A stretch of DNA of 42,645 nucleotides from an uncultured Planctomycetales bacterium (GTDB lineage Bacteria > Planctomycetota > Planctomycetia > Isosphaerales > Isosphaeraceae): the NCBI GenBank assembly GCA_937907525.1, contig CALCIB010000061.1, positions 1-42,645 on the forward strand, read 5' to 3'. The notes beneath the pieces are model-generated. The model did not search any database, was not told where the DNA came from, and saw only the letters and a program-made list of their open reading frames with translations. Shown one piece after another: positions 8,305 to 15,922 of the stretch. Numbering within the stretch: the stretch's first letter is position 1; the number at the start of each line of letters is the position of its first letter. The translations under genes and the position numbers were made by a program.

Positions 8305-9345
8305 TCAGAACTCGATGCGTTCGTCGTCGCGCCCGTGGTGGCCGCGGGGCTCGTGATCGTTTCGAGGGTGGCGGTGGGGCCGCGCCGACGGATGGACGGC
8401 GTCGGGATGGCCGCCGGCCACCGGCTCCCTCTGGACGTCGGCGGAGATCAACTCGGCGGAGAGGATGGCGTCGCGCATCTGGTTGGTCAACTCGCCCAGG
8501 TTGCCGGGCGTGTGCGGGATCAGGATCGTGTTGCTCCGCGAACTCGCGCCGATCTCCTTGAGCGTGTCGAAGTACTGGGTCATCAGGACCAGGTTCATCA
8601 CGTCCTGGGCGCTGGTGCCGGGGACGGACTTCTGGAACTCGTCGACCGACTCGCGCAGGCCCTCGACGATCGCCCGCCGTTGGTCGGCGATGCCCTTGCC
8701 TTGCAGGGCCTTGCTCTGGGCCTCGGCCTCGGCCGCCTTGACCTTGAGGATCCGGTCGGCCTCCCCCTTCTCGGTGGCGGCGATCCGCAGCCGTTCGGCG
8801 GCGTTGATCTCGTTCATCGCCTCCTTCACCTTCCTGTCGGGCTCGATGTCGGTCACGAGCGCCTTGACGATGCCGTAGCCGAAGTCGTACATGACGTGCG
8901 ACAACTCGTTCTTGACCGCGTCGGCGATCTCGTCCTTCTTCTCGAAGACGTCGTCGAGCCTCAAGAGCGGCACCCGGGCGCGGACGACGTCGAAGACGAA
9001 CGCCGACATCTGGGTGTGGGGGTCGGCCAGCTTGTAAAAAGCCTCGTACACCTTGTCCGGCAAGACCGCGAACTGCACCGAGACCACGACGTGGACGAAC
9101 ACGTTGTCCTGGGTCTTGGTCTCGACCCGCACGTCGAGTTGCTGCACCCGGAGGTTGATCCGGCCGGCCACGGCCTCCACCAGCGGCAGCTTGAAGTTCA
9201 GCCCCGGATGCGCGACCCTCGCGAACCGGCCGAAGCTCTGCACCACCGCCGCCGACTGCTGCTGCACCGTGAAGCACGGCCCGAAGATCGCGAACAGGAC
9301 CAGCCCGAAAAGCACCAGGATTCCGACGCCGACCAGAACGTCCAT
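8305..9345 (-). CDS. SPFH/Band 7 (stomatin-like) membrane protein inside the fhc operon
   Basis: This 346-residue protein has one N-terminal membrane segment (residues 4-22), then an SPFH/band-7 domain with VVQSFGRFARVAHPGLNFKL and RVQQLDVRVETKTQDN, and an Ala/Glu-rich coiled-coil region (about 190-240). The last 40 residues form a His/Arg-rich tail with seven histidines, which is unusual for the family. Stomatin-like proteins organise membrane microdomains or regulate membrane proteases. It sits between fhcD (105 bp gap) and fhcC (3 bp gap) on the same strand, so it is co-transcribed with the C1 genes. A role in anchoring the Fhc complex is speculation. AAGGTGG precedes the ATG. Confidence 0.93.
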   Translation of the reverse strand: MDVLVGVGILVLFGLVLFAIFGPCFTVQQQSAAVVQSFGRFARVAHPGLNFKLPLVEAVAGRINLRVQQLDVRVETKTQDNVFVHVVVSVQFAVLPDKVYEAFYKLADPHTQMSAFVFDVVRARVPLLRLDDVFEKKDEIADAVKNELSHVMYDFGYGIVKALVTDIEPDRKVKEAMNEINAAERLRIAATEKGEADRILKVKAAEAEAQSKALQGKGIADQRRAIVEGLRESVDEFQKSVPGTSAQDVMNLVLMTQYFDTLKEIGASSRSNTILIPHTPGNLGELTNQMRDAILSAELISADVQREPVAGGHPDAVHPSARPHRHPRNDHEPRGHHGRDDERIEF

Positions 9346-9393
9346 GGCCCACCTTCTTGTGTTTTGGATTCTCGACCCTGGGAGACCGTTGAT

Positions 9394-9442
9394 GATTCGG
9401 ACGGGTATTCGTCCGGATCGCGACGTTCTTACGCCGATCCGG
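9394..9442 (-). promoter_or_regulatory. Mutually exclusive hairpins between fhcD and the SPFH gene
   Basis: Bases 9394-9402 pair with 9411-9419 (nine pairs, one wobble, eight-base loop). Bases 9413-9420 can instead pair perfectly with 9435-9442. The two structures share a strand and cannot form together. The element lies just after the fhcD stop in the fhc transcript. No U-tract follows, so it is not an ordinary terminator; it may be a processing, stability or attenuation element. Confidence 0.35.
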
Positions 9443-9450
9443 CGTCCTCG

Positions 9451-10350
9451 TCATGCTTTCAGGACGTCGTGGAGTCGGACGTGGAACGGGCCCAGCTTGC
9501 CGCCGTAGTTACCGGAGGTGACGGCGACCAACCCGCGGTCGCCGCGGATCGCGGCGCGGACGCCCGCGGCGGTGGCCCGCTCCACGGCTTGCAGCGTCAG
9601 GCCGTCGATGACGATCTCGTAGGCGCAACGGACCTCGGCGGGAAGGTCGCTCGGGACCAACCCGCGAAGGCTCGGCGCGTAGGCCGCGTTGGAACTGGCC
9701 CGTAGCCCCTTGTACTTGCTTCCCACCTTCGACCCCGAGCGCGCGATCCCGCCGGGGAACGGCAGGATCACGTCGGCGATCGTCCGCATGGCCGCGGCGG
9801 CCTCCTCGGCGGCGGCGAGCGCTCCGGCGGGATCGGTCCCCATCAGGATGACGTTGCCGCCGGCGACCCCCTTGGTCGTCCCGAACGTCTCCTCGCAGAC
9901 GAACTCGCCGTCCATCACCGGGATCCGCCAGAACCGACGCCCCGCCAGCCGCTTGGAGATCTGCCGGCCGTCGCCGAAGTACCGCAAGCGTCCGCCGACC
10001 GTGATCGTCTTGCCGTCGAGGGTCGGCAGGCCGTTGTAGCAGGCGGTCGTCGGGCAGGTCATCACGCACTGGCCGACGCGGTTGACCACCGCTTTCTCGA
10101 GCGCGTCGCGACTGAACGCGAACGCCAGGACGCTGACGCCGGGGCGGCCGTCGGGGGTCTCGCGATCCGACAAGCGGCGCTCGACGGCGACCTCGGCGTC
10201 GCAGCCGATGACGCTGGTGGCGTAACCGCAGACCGTCCGCCCGGCGATCTCCGCCCATCGCGCCGAGCCCGCCGTGACGATCAGCCGCGCGGCGGTCATC
10301 GGGAACGCCTCGGCGAACTCGTCCACGATCGCCACGCCGTCGAGGATCAT
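9451..10350 (-). CDS. fhcD: Formylmethanofuran:tetrahydromethanopterin formyltransferase (FhcD/Ftr)
   Basis: This 299-residue cytoplasmic enzyme transfers the formyl group between H4MPT and methanofuran (or its analogue). Conserved Ftr stretches are visible: CVMTCPTTACYNGLP near residue 94, GGRLRYFGDGRQISKRL, and EETFGTTKGVAGGNVILMG. Length matches Ftr/FhcD. The ATG at 10350 overlaps the fhcA stop as ATGA. With fhcA, fhcB and fhcC it makes the four-subunit formyltransferase/hydrolase complex known from methylotrophs and planctomycetes. Confidence 0.96.
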   Translation of the reverse strand: MILDGVAIVDEFAEAFPMTAARLIVTAGSARWAEIAGRTVCGYATSVIGCDAEVAVERRLSDRETPDGRPGVSVLAFAFSRDALEKAVVNRVGQCVMTCPTTACYNGLPTLDGKTITVGGRLRYFGDGRQISKRLAGRRFWRIPVMDGEFVCEETFGTTKGVAGGNVILMGTDPAGALAAAEEAAAAMRTIADVILPFPGGIARSGSKVGSKYKGLRASSNAAYAPSLRGLVPSDLPAEVRCAYEIVIDGLTLQAVERATAAGVRAAIRGDRGLVAVTSGNYGGKLGPFHVRLHDVLKA

Positions 10351-12008
10351 GGCCTGGCCCCCGCGCGAAGGCCCAGCGGGTTCGACGCCTCGTCCGGCCC
10401 CACCGCGAAATTCGCCGGATGGAACGACGCCGACGCGCCCAGCCGGGCCAGAAGCGCCGCGCGGGCCTCGGGGTCGACGTCCATCTCGGCGAACAGCGTC
10501 CGGCCGATCGGCGCGGCCTTCAACTCGCCGTCGTCGACGACGACCTCGCCGGCCTTGACGACCCATCGCGGCATCGCGAACATCCTCCGGCAGTCGTCGT
10601 CGGGGGCGTAGATCGCGACGTCGCCGTCGGCGCCGGGGCCCAGGTGGCCCTTGTGGGCAAGCCCCAGGATTCGCGCGGGACCCGCGCGGGTGACGACGGC
10701 GATCTCGCTCAGCGAGTACTCCCGCGACAGGTCCTTGAGCCCGGTGCGCTCGCGGGCCTTCTCGGGGAGACGGTCGAGCGTCTCGTCGCGGAGGTTGCGG
10801 TCCATCAAGAGCGCGATCAGGTCTGGATACGACCGGAACGACGCGCCGTTGGGGTGGTCGGTGGAGAGCGCGACGCGCCAGGGGTCGTCGACGCGGAGGA
10901 ACCATTCCAGGCCGGCGGCCCACTGGACGGCGTGGACGAAGTTACGGTCCTTGTACTCGATCGGCGAGACGCCGCAGCCGTCCTCTTGCTCGACGTCGTG
11001 GTCGTACCACTTGCGGCCGGTCAGTTCGGCCAGGAAGTGGCCGGTGGGGCCGTCGGCGGTCATGCTGGTGGTCTCGCCGAAGAGGACCTGGCCGACGTCC
11101 ACGGTGATCCCGGAGTGGGCGTTGACGAAATCGGCCAGCGGACCCACGTTGGCGCTGAAGTCGGCCGGGGCGTCGGGCGAGCCGCCGTAACCGTGGAACT
11201 GGACGTGCGCCATGTGGACGCGACGCCCCTGAAGCGCCTTCATCCCCTCCAGCGTTTGTTCCCAGTTGCCGGCGATCCCCAGGTTCAGGCCGTGGAAGTG
11301 CAAGGCGTGCGGCAGGCCGAGCGCGTCCACCGCCTCCGCCAGCGCCGTCACGATCTGACGGGGGCTGACGTCGAAGCCATCGACGCGGTCGTCCCAGCCG
11401 GCCAGCCGCGCGCCTCCTCGCTTCCACTGCTCGACGCCGCCGGGGTTGACCGCCTTGACGCCGAACCCCCGCGCCGAGTTCAGAAGCCACGCCACCGTCC
11501 GCTCGACCGCCGCGCGGTCGCCCGCCTTCACGGCCTCCATGACGAGGTGGTTGTTCCCCATCAGGACGAGCATGGCCTTGTCGACCACCGGGACGTCGCC
11601 GAACTCCGCGTGCGCCGTCCGCGCGCCCAAAGGCGGGATCGCGGCGTCCACGGCCGAGGTATAACCCAAGCCCGCGTACTGATAGCCGGTGGCGAACGAG
11701 CTGGGGACGCTCCCCAGCGTCCCCGAGCGAAAACCCGACCGTCGCCTCACGACCCGATCGTCCCCCCGGCGCTCTTCCGGCCTCATGATCCGAGCGGCGT
11801 TGACCTTGGAGCCGGCGATGTGCGAGTGGACGTCGACCCCTCCCGGCATCACGACGTAGCCGCGGGCGTCGATGGTCCGGTCGGCCCGCGCGTCGGAGTC
11901 GCTCGGCGCGGCGACGACGCGACCGTCGCGGATCCAGACGTCCGCGACGCCGTCGACGCCGTTCGCCGGATCGACGACCCGGCCGCCTCGGATCAGGAGC
12001 GTACACAT
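10347..12008 (-). CDS. fhcA: Formyltransferase/hydrolase complex subunit A (amidohydrolase fold)
   Basis: This 553-residue subunit is related to formylmethanofuran dehydrogenase subunit A. It is an amidohydrolase-fold protein that hydrolyses the formyl group. The metal-binding GGVDVHSHIAG appears near residue 56, and HALHFHGLNLG, MAHVQFHGYGG and LSTDHPNGASF supply later conserved residues. NPGGVEQWKRGG matches the lysine/His core region. The ATG at 12008 lies inside the last 16 bp of fhcB. Residues about 87-108 are unusually arginine-rich and overlie a strong DNA hairpin at 11703-11724. Confidence 0.95.
   Translation of the reverse strand: MCTLLIRGGRVVDPANGVDGVADVWIRDGRVVAAPSDSDARADRTIDARGYVVMPGGVDVHSHIAGSKVNAARIMRPEERRGDDRVVRRRSGFRSGTLGSVPSSFATGYQYAGLGYTSAVDAAIPPLGARTAHAEFGDVPVVDKAMLVLMGNNHLVMEAVKAGDRAAVERTVAWLLNSARGFGVKAVNPGGVEQWKRGGARLAGWDDRVDGFDVSPRQIVTALAEAVDALGLPHALHFHGLNLGIAGNWEQTLEGMKALQGRRVHMAHVQFHGYGGSPDAPADFSANVGPLADFVNAHSGITVDVGQVLFGETTSMTADGPTGHFLAELTGRKWYDHDVEQEDGCGVSPIEYKDRNFVHAVQWAAGLEWFLRVDDPWRVALSTDHPNGASFRSYPDLIALLMDRNLRDETLDRLPEKARERTGLKDLSREYSLSEIAVVTRAGPARILGLAHKGHLGPGADGDVAIYAPDDDCRRMFAMPRWVVKAGEVVVDDGELKAAPIGRTLFAEMDVDPEARAALLARLGASASFHPANFAVGPDEASNPLGLRAGARP
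11703..11724. repeat. Nine-base-pair perfect hairpin inside fhcA
   Basis: GGGGACGCT at 11703-11711, a CCCC loop, and its exact complement at 11716-11724 form a hairpin within the fhcA coding sequence, next to a GAGCGAAAACCCGACCGTCG stretch. It resembles a small palindromic repeat, but only one copy was noticed in this window. Confidence 0.5.
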
Positions 12009-13405
12009 GGCGTCGCCGCTCCGATCGCCGTCAACAGCCGTTCGAGCCATTCCCCCGCCGTCGGATTCCCCGACGCCCGCAACGCCCTGATGGGGAGCGA
12101 GACGCCATCGGCGCGCGCGTACGTCCCGGATTCGTCGATTCCCGGAACGCCCGCCGGCAAGGCGACGGTCGCGCGGGCGTATTCGTCGCATTCCGGGTCG
12201 CCGATGAAGATCCAACTCCCCCCTTCTCCCCTTGAGGGAGAAGGCGCCCCGGAGGGGCGGATGAGGAGTGGCGCGACCGGAAGCCCCTGGGAACGCGACC
12301 CCTCATCCGGCCTTCGGCCACCTTCTCCCTCAAGGGGAGAAGGGACATCCTCACCACCGTCTGGCGTGGATCGCGCCGAGTCAAACGGCCCGGCGATCAC
12401 CACCGCCGCGTCAAACGCCCCGCGCTTCAGCCTTTCGGCGGCGGAGGATTCGCCGGGCCACGACTCGGGGAAGCCGGCGCCCAGATCCACGCCGGGGGTG
12501 AAGCCGGTTTGCCAGGCGAGGACGCCCTCCACGCCGTGGGGGTTGCCCGCCTCGCCCAGCCCGAGCGCCACGAACCGCGTCTTGCGGGCCAACTCGCGAA
12601 CCAGGGCCGTCACCGCCTGGCGACGCGCCTCGGCCAGCCGCGCCGGCCCGCGGCCGGCCAGCGCGCCCTGGAACCACGCGCCATACGAGGCGCCTTGCAG
12701 GGTCTCGGCCAGGTCTTGCAGCGCGGCCAGGTCGTGGCCCGTCGCCGCCACGACGCGATGGGGATCGAGAGGCGCTTCCCGAACCAGCGCCCGGAGCGTT
12801 TGCAGCAGGTTCAGTTCCTGGTCGGGACGGACCTTGAGGAAGACGTCGCCGCGCCGGGTCGTTTCGGTCTCGCCCTCGTCGATCGCGATCGTCCGGCGTC
12901 CTTCGCTCCCGACCAGCGAGTAGCGCTCGAAGTGCCTGGGGTGGGTCGTCGCCGGGTCGCATCCCCAGAAGACGACGACGTCGCCGCGGGCCTTGACCTC
13001 GCCGAGGGTCGCGCCGATCGACCCGTAGCGCTGCATGGCGACGACCCGCGGCCAGGCCGATTCGGCGTCGCCGGTCTCGATCGTGGCGCCGATCCGATCC
13101 GCCAGCGCGACGGCCAGGCGAGCCGTCTCGTTCGTCGACCTCGCCATGCCCAGAACCAGCGGCGCCCGCGCCGCCGCCAGGATCCGAGCCGCCGCCTCGA
13201 CCGCCTTGTCGGCGGTCGCTTCTCGACCATCGACGCGACAGGCCGCGGCGGCTCGCGGCGCCACGTCGAGCCCGACCAGCCGCGGCCGGGCGATCGCGCA
13301 CGCGCCCTTGGCCTCCGCGACGACGTCCGACTCGACCCGGATCTCCAGATCGTCGCACAGGCAGCCGCAGAGCGTGCAGGTGTATGGGAGGGCGTCGCCG
13401 GGCAT
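11993..13405 (-). CDS. fhcB: Formyltransferase/hydrolase complex subunit B, with an in-frame palindromic insertion
   Basis: This 470-residue protein is related to formylmethanofuran dehydrogenase subunit B. In bacteria this subunit lacks redox function and serves the formyl hydrolase complex. The N-terminal CTLCGCLCDDLEI is characteristic. FWGCDPATTHPRHFERY, and near the C-terminus GTYARADGVSLPIRAL, are typical family segments. Residues about 354-395 are foreign to the family: they translate the palindromic element at 12221-12344 (SPLEGEGGRRPDEG and later APSPSRGEGG). The frame resumes correctly on the other side, so the protein is probably functional, with a surface loop insertion. The ATG at 13405 is preceded by GAGGG. 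It is the first gene of the operon. Confidence 0.93.
   Translation of the reverse strand: MPGDALPYTCTLCGCLCDDLEIRVESDVVAEAKGACAIARPRLVGLDVAPRAAAACRVDGREATADKAVEAAARILAAARAPLVLGMARSTNETARLAVALADRIGATIETGDAESAWPRVVAMQRYGSIGATLGEVKARGDVVVFWGCDPATTHPRHFERYSLVGSEGRRTIAIDEGETETTRRGDVFLKVRPDQELNLLQTLRALVREAPLDPHRVVAATGHDLAALQDLAETLQGASYGAWFQGALAGRGPARLAEARRQAVTALVRELARKTRFVALGLGEAGNPHGVEGVLAWQTGFTPGVDLGAGFPESWPGESSAAERLKRGAFDAAVVIAGPFDSARSTPDGGEDVPSPLEGEGGRRPDEGSRSQGLPVAPLLIRPSGAPSPSRGEGGSWIFIGDPECDEYARATVALPAGVPGIDESGTYARADGVSLPIRALRASGNPTAGEWLERLLTAIGAATPCVRS
12221..12344. repeat. Palindromic element type 1, copy A (inside fhcB)
   Basis: About 124 bp. The outer arms CCTTCTCCCC...GGGAGAAGG at both ends, and inner GGGGCGGATGAGG against CCTCATCCGGCC, make a branched imperfect palindrome. 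No stop codon occurs in the fhcB frame. The same element occurs at seven other places in this window. Confidence 0.93.
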
Positions 13406-13427
13406 GGTCCCTCGCGCGCTAGGACGC

Positions 13428-13454
13428 ACGTCGCCCGGCCTCGCGCCGGGACGT
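13428..13454. repeat. Hairpin upstream of fhcB
   Basis: CCCGGC at 13434-13439 pairs with GCCGGG at 13445-13450, with flanking ACGT on each side. It lies between the small membrane protein gene and fhcB. It could terminate the upstream transcript or lie in the fhc leader; no T-run follows. Confidence 0.35.
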
Positions 13455-13500
13455 CCCCGAAGATAGCAGGCGCCCCCGCGCCGGCCAAGGGGCGAGGCGG

Positions 13501-13938
13501 TCACCGCCGTCCATCGACCCGCTTTCCCGCCGGCTCGGTCGTCGGTCTCGATCCCCTCGGTTTCCCGGGGACGGACGCGACGGGTTTCGGCGGGGTCCGA
13601 ACGGGTTCCGAATCGTCGGGCGCTTGCATCGCGCGAAGATCGGCCGCGGTCGGCGGCCTGGCGACGGAACGAGCCGGCGCGCGGTATTCCTTCTGGATGA
13701 ACGCGCTGGCCGTGACGACGACCAGCACGCAGAAGACGCCGTAGAACCGTTGGATGCCCCAGGCGTCGATCGGGTCGGCGGGACGGACGAGGGCGTAGCC
13801 GAAAAAGAGCGTCGCCTGCCCCACCGCGGCCAGGGCGAGCCAGAGATGGACGGGTCGGGAGCCCATCTCTTTCGCGCTCCCCAGCATGAACGTCAGCAAC
13901 GAGATCAGAACGATCAGCAGGATACTGATCAGAAGCAT
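13501..13938 (-). CDS. Small two- or three-TM membrane protein with Pro-rich tail (paralogue 1)
   Basis: I do not recognise a named family. The 145-residue product has an N-terminal membrane segment (LLISILLIVLISLLTFML) and two more at about residues 30-50 and 65-85, then a Pro/Arg-rich soluble tail. The core motif PADPIDAWGIQRFYG is shared with the neighbouring gene at 14089-14400, so the two are tandem paralogues. The ATG at 13938 is preceded by a GGTGGGG stretch; a GTG at 13950 is an alternative start. It is on the same strand as the fhc operon, 95 bp upstream of fhcB, but a functional link is unproven. Confidence 0.72.
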   Translation of the reverse strand: MLLISILLIVLISLLTFMLGSAKEMGSRPVHLWLALAAVGQATLFFGYALVRPADPIDAWGIQRFYGVFCVLVVVTASAFIQKEYRAPARSVARPPTAADLRAMQAPDDSEPVRTPPKPVASVPGKPRGSRPTTEPAGKRVDGRR

Positions 13939-14088
13939 GTCCGACCCCACCGGAATGCGACCCAGGAGCTTTCGAGGTTCGTCGGGGAAGTCCGCGTCGC
14001 CGGGGCCAGGGGCTTCCGTTGGAATCGTAGCCTGGATCGTCGAGCCGCCGCGGGGGAGAAGCGCGTCGGCTTCCCCCCCGATCGTTCG

Positions 14089-14400
14089 TCAGTCTTGCGA
14101 GGGCTCCATCCGAGCCTGCTCCATGGGGTGGTCGCGGGGGTGCTCCAGGTGGATGAACACGCTGGCGGCGGCGACGGTCAGCACGCAAAGCGCGCCGTAG
14201 AACGCCTGGAAGCCCCAGGCGTCGATCGGATCGGCGGGCAAGAACAGCGCGAACCCGAAGAAGATCGACGTCACGAGCAGGGCCGCGAGGGCCAACCAGT
14301 GATGGTTGGTTCGCGCCTGGACGCCCTCGACGCTGGTCAGCATCGAGCTGAACGGCACGATCAGGATCACCAGCAACGTGAACACCAACAACATTCCCAT
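14089..14400 (-). CDS. Small membrane protein (paralogue 2)
   Basis: This 103-residue product has three hydrophobic segments (about residues 2-20, 34-53 and 69-86) and the motif PADPIDAWGFQAFYG, nearly identical to the adjacent paralogue but without its long proline-rich tail. AGGAG lies upstream of the ATG at 14400. Function is unknown. The two genes probably arose by local duplication and are transcribed in the same direction, 150 bp apart. Confidence 0.75.
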   Translation of the reverse strand: MGMLLVFTLLVILIVPFSSMLTSVEGVQARTNHHWLALAALLVTSIFFGFALFLPADPIDAWGFQAFYGALCVLTVAAASVFIHLEHPRDHPMEQARMEPSQD

Positions 14401-14486
14401 CTACCGGACTCCTAAACGGGGACGCGGCCGCGAACCGAACGACCGGATCTCGACCGCCGGTCGCGGGGTGACGCTCAAACCCTGAG

Positions 14487-14516
14487 TTGGTCGTCGGCGG
14501 GTCGCAAGGGTATGAT
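14487..14516 (+). promoter_or_regulatory. Candidate sigma70-type promoter for ybaK
   Basis: TTGGTC at 14487-14492 and TATGAT at 14511-14516 are separated by 18 bp and lie 44 bp before the ybaK start, in the region between divergent genes. Confidence 0.4.
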
Positions 14517-14560
14517 CGCGGCTTGGGCCGTGGCGGTTTCAAACCGGGAGGCATCTGGCG

Positions 14561-15046
14561 GTGGCGTCAGCCAAGACCAACGCTCTACGACTGCTCGATC
14601 ACCTTAATATAATTTATGAAATCAGGGAATACCAGATTGATCCCTCGGATTTGGTCGCCGAGTCGGTGGCCCGGAAGATCGGTCTGCCCCCCGAGCAGGT
14701 GTTCAAGACGTTGGTGGTCCGGGGCGACAAGCACGGCGTCCTGTTGGCGGTCGTCCCGGCCGATTGCGAGCTGGATCTCAAGGCTCTGGCTAAGGTTACG
14801 GGGGACAAGAAGGTCGAGCCGGCGCCCCTTAAGGAAGTGGAGCCGTTGACCGGCTACATCCGCGGCGGGGTCACGGCGATGGGCTGCAAGAAGGCGTACC
14901 CGGTCTACCTGGAGGAGACGGCCGAGTTGTTCGACGTCATGGCCGTCTCCGCCGGTCGCCGCGGGCTTCAGGTCTTGCTGGCCCCCGTAGACTACATTCG
15001 GGCCGTCGCCGCGACGGTCGCCGCGATCGCCAGGGCCAGGGGGTGA
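14561..15046 (+). CDS. ybaK: YbaK-family Cys-tRNA(Pro)/aminoacyl-tRNA deacylase
   Basis: This 161-residue cytoplasmic protein belongs to the YbaK/ProX trans-editing family that hydrolyses mischarged Cys-tRNA(Pro). FKTLVVRGDKHGVLLAVVP and GYIRGGVTAMGCKKAYPVYL are the typical conserved segments. The start is GTG at 14561, with GGGAGG nine bases upstream. The first 30 codons contain a locally AT-rich stretch (AATATAATTTATGAAATC), unlike the surrounding high-GC DNA. A second quality-control deacylase (dtd) lies in the same window. Confidence 0.93.
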   Translation: MASAKTNALRLLDHLNIIYEIREYQIDPSDLVAESVARKIGLPPEQVFKTLVVRGDKHGVLLAVVPADCELDLKALAKVTGDKKVEPAPLKEVEPLTGYIRGGVTAMGCKKAYPVYLEETAELFDVMAVSAGRRGLQVLLAPVDYIRAVAATVAAIARARG

Positions 15047-15132
15047 GCGAACCTCGGGCGCGACCGCGGGGTCTGATCGGCCCCGCCACCACGCGGCGAC
15101 GCCGCTTAATCCCCCAAACTCCATCGAGAACC

Positions 15133-15912
15133 ATGGAACGTCAACGCCAGAACGACCTGATCGTCGAGCAGTTCACCGCCCAGGCCGCGCCTTACGCCGA
15201 GTACGCCCCCAACGTCGATGACGAGGCGCTGCGGCCGGTTCGAGAGGCCGCCGGGGTCGGGCCGGACGACGTCGTCCTCGACGTCGCCTGCGGGCCGGGC
15301 ATGATCGCGTTCGATCTCGCCCGAGTCGCCAAACGGGTGACGGGCGTCGACCTGACCCCCGCGATGCTCGACCAGGCGCGGGCGCGGCAGGCGCGGGAGG
15401 GACGAACCAACCTCGACTGGCGGCTTTGCGACGTCCACGAGTTGCCGTTCGAGGACGGCGCGTTCTCCCTCGTCGTCACGCGCTTCACCTTCCACCACAT
15501 CCCGGACCCCCTGGTGGTCCTGCGCGAGATGGCCAGGGTCTGCCGTCCCGGCGGTCGGGTGGTGGTGGCCGACGTCTATTCCAGGACCCCCGATCAGGGC
15601 GCCGCCTACGATCGGGTGGAGAAGCTTCGCGACCCCTCGCACGTCCACGCGCTGGGGCTGGACGAGTTCGCCGAACTGTTCGCCGCCGCCAGGCTCGACG
15701 CCGATCCCCCCGTCTTCTTCGGCATGGACGTCCGGCTCGACGACCTGCTCGCCACCTCCGCGCCGGAGGCCGGCGCCGCCGACGAGGTCCGCCGGACCTT
15801 CCACGCCGACCTGGGCGCCGGCCGTCTCGGCGTCAACGCCCGCGAGGAGGCCGGCGCGATCCGGTTCACCTTCCCCCTCGCCGTCTTCGTCGGCCGCAAG
15901 CCGAAGGCGTGA
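15133..15912 (+). CDS. Class I SAM-dependent methyltransferase (UbiE/Methyltransf_11 type)
   Basis: This 259-residue protein has a Rossmann methyltransferase core. VLDVACGPGMIAFDLA near residue 49 is motif I, GVDLTPAMLDQARAR follows, and TRFTFHHIPDPLVVLREMAR gives motif IV/V. The C-terminal half contains LGLDEFAELF, which is common in small-molecule methyltransferases. Substrate unknown. I chose ATG 15133, where the similarity starts; a GTG at 15043 overlapping the ybaK stop would add an Arg-rich, low-complexity leader. It is probably co-transcribed with ybaK. Confidence 0.88.
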   Translation: MERQRQNDLIVEQFTAQAAPYAEYAPNVDDEALRPVREAAGVGPDDVVLDVACGPGMIAFDLARVAKRVTGVDLTPAMLDQARARQAREGRTNLDWRLCDVHELPFEDGAFSLVVTRFTFHHIPDPLVVLREMARVCRPGGRVVVADVYSRTPDQGAAYDRVEKLRDPSHVHALGLDEFAELFAAARLDADPPVFFGMDVRLDDLLATSAPEAGAADEVRRTFHADLGAGRLGVNAREEAGAIRFTFPLAVFVGRKPKA

Positions 15913-15922
15913 CGGCCTGAAA

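Noticed and set aside
10419..12923. A very long plus-strand open frame opposite fhcA and fhcB
   Set aside because: It is antisense to well-supported genes, Arg/Gly/Val-rich with no family match, and arises because high-GC codons leave few stops on the opposite strand. The same applies to long antisense frames at 383-1867, 7588-9705 and 27217-29748.
15043..15132. GTG start for the methyltransferase overlapping the ybaK stop
   Set aside because: It would add 30 Arg/Pro-rich residues not typical of the fold; the ATG at 15133 is where similarity begins.
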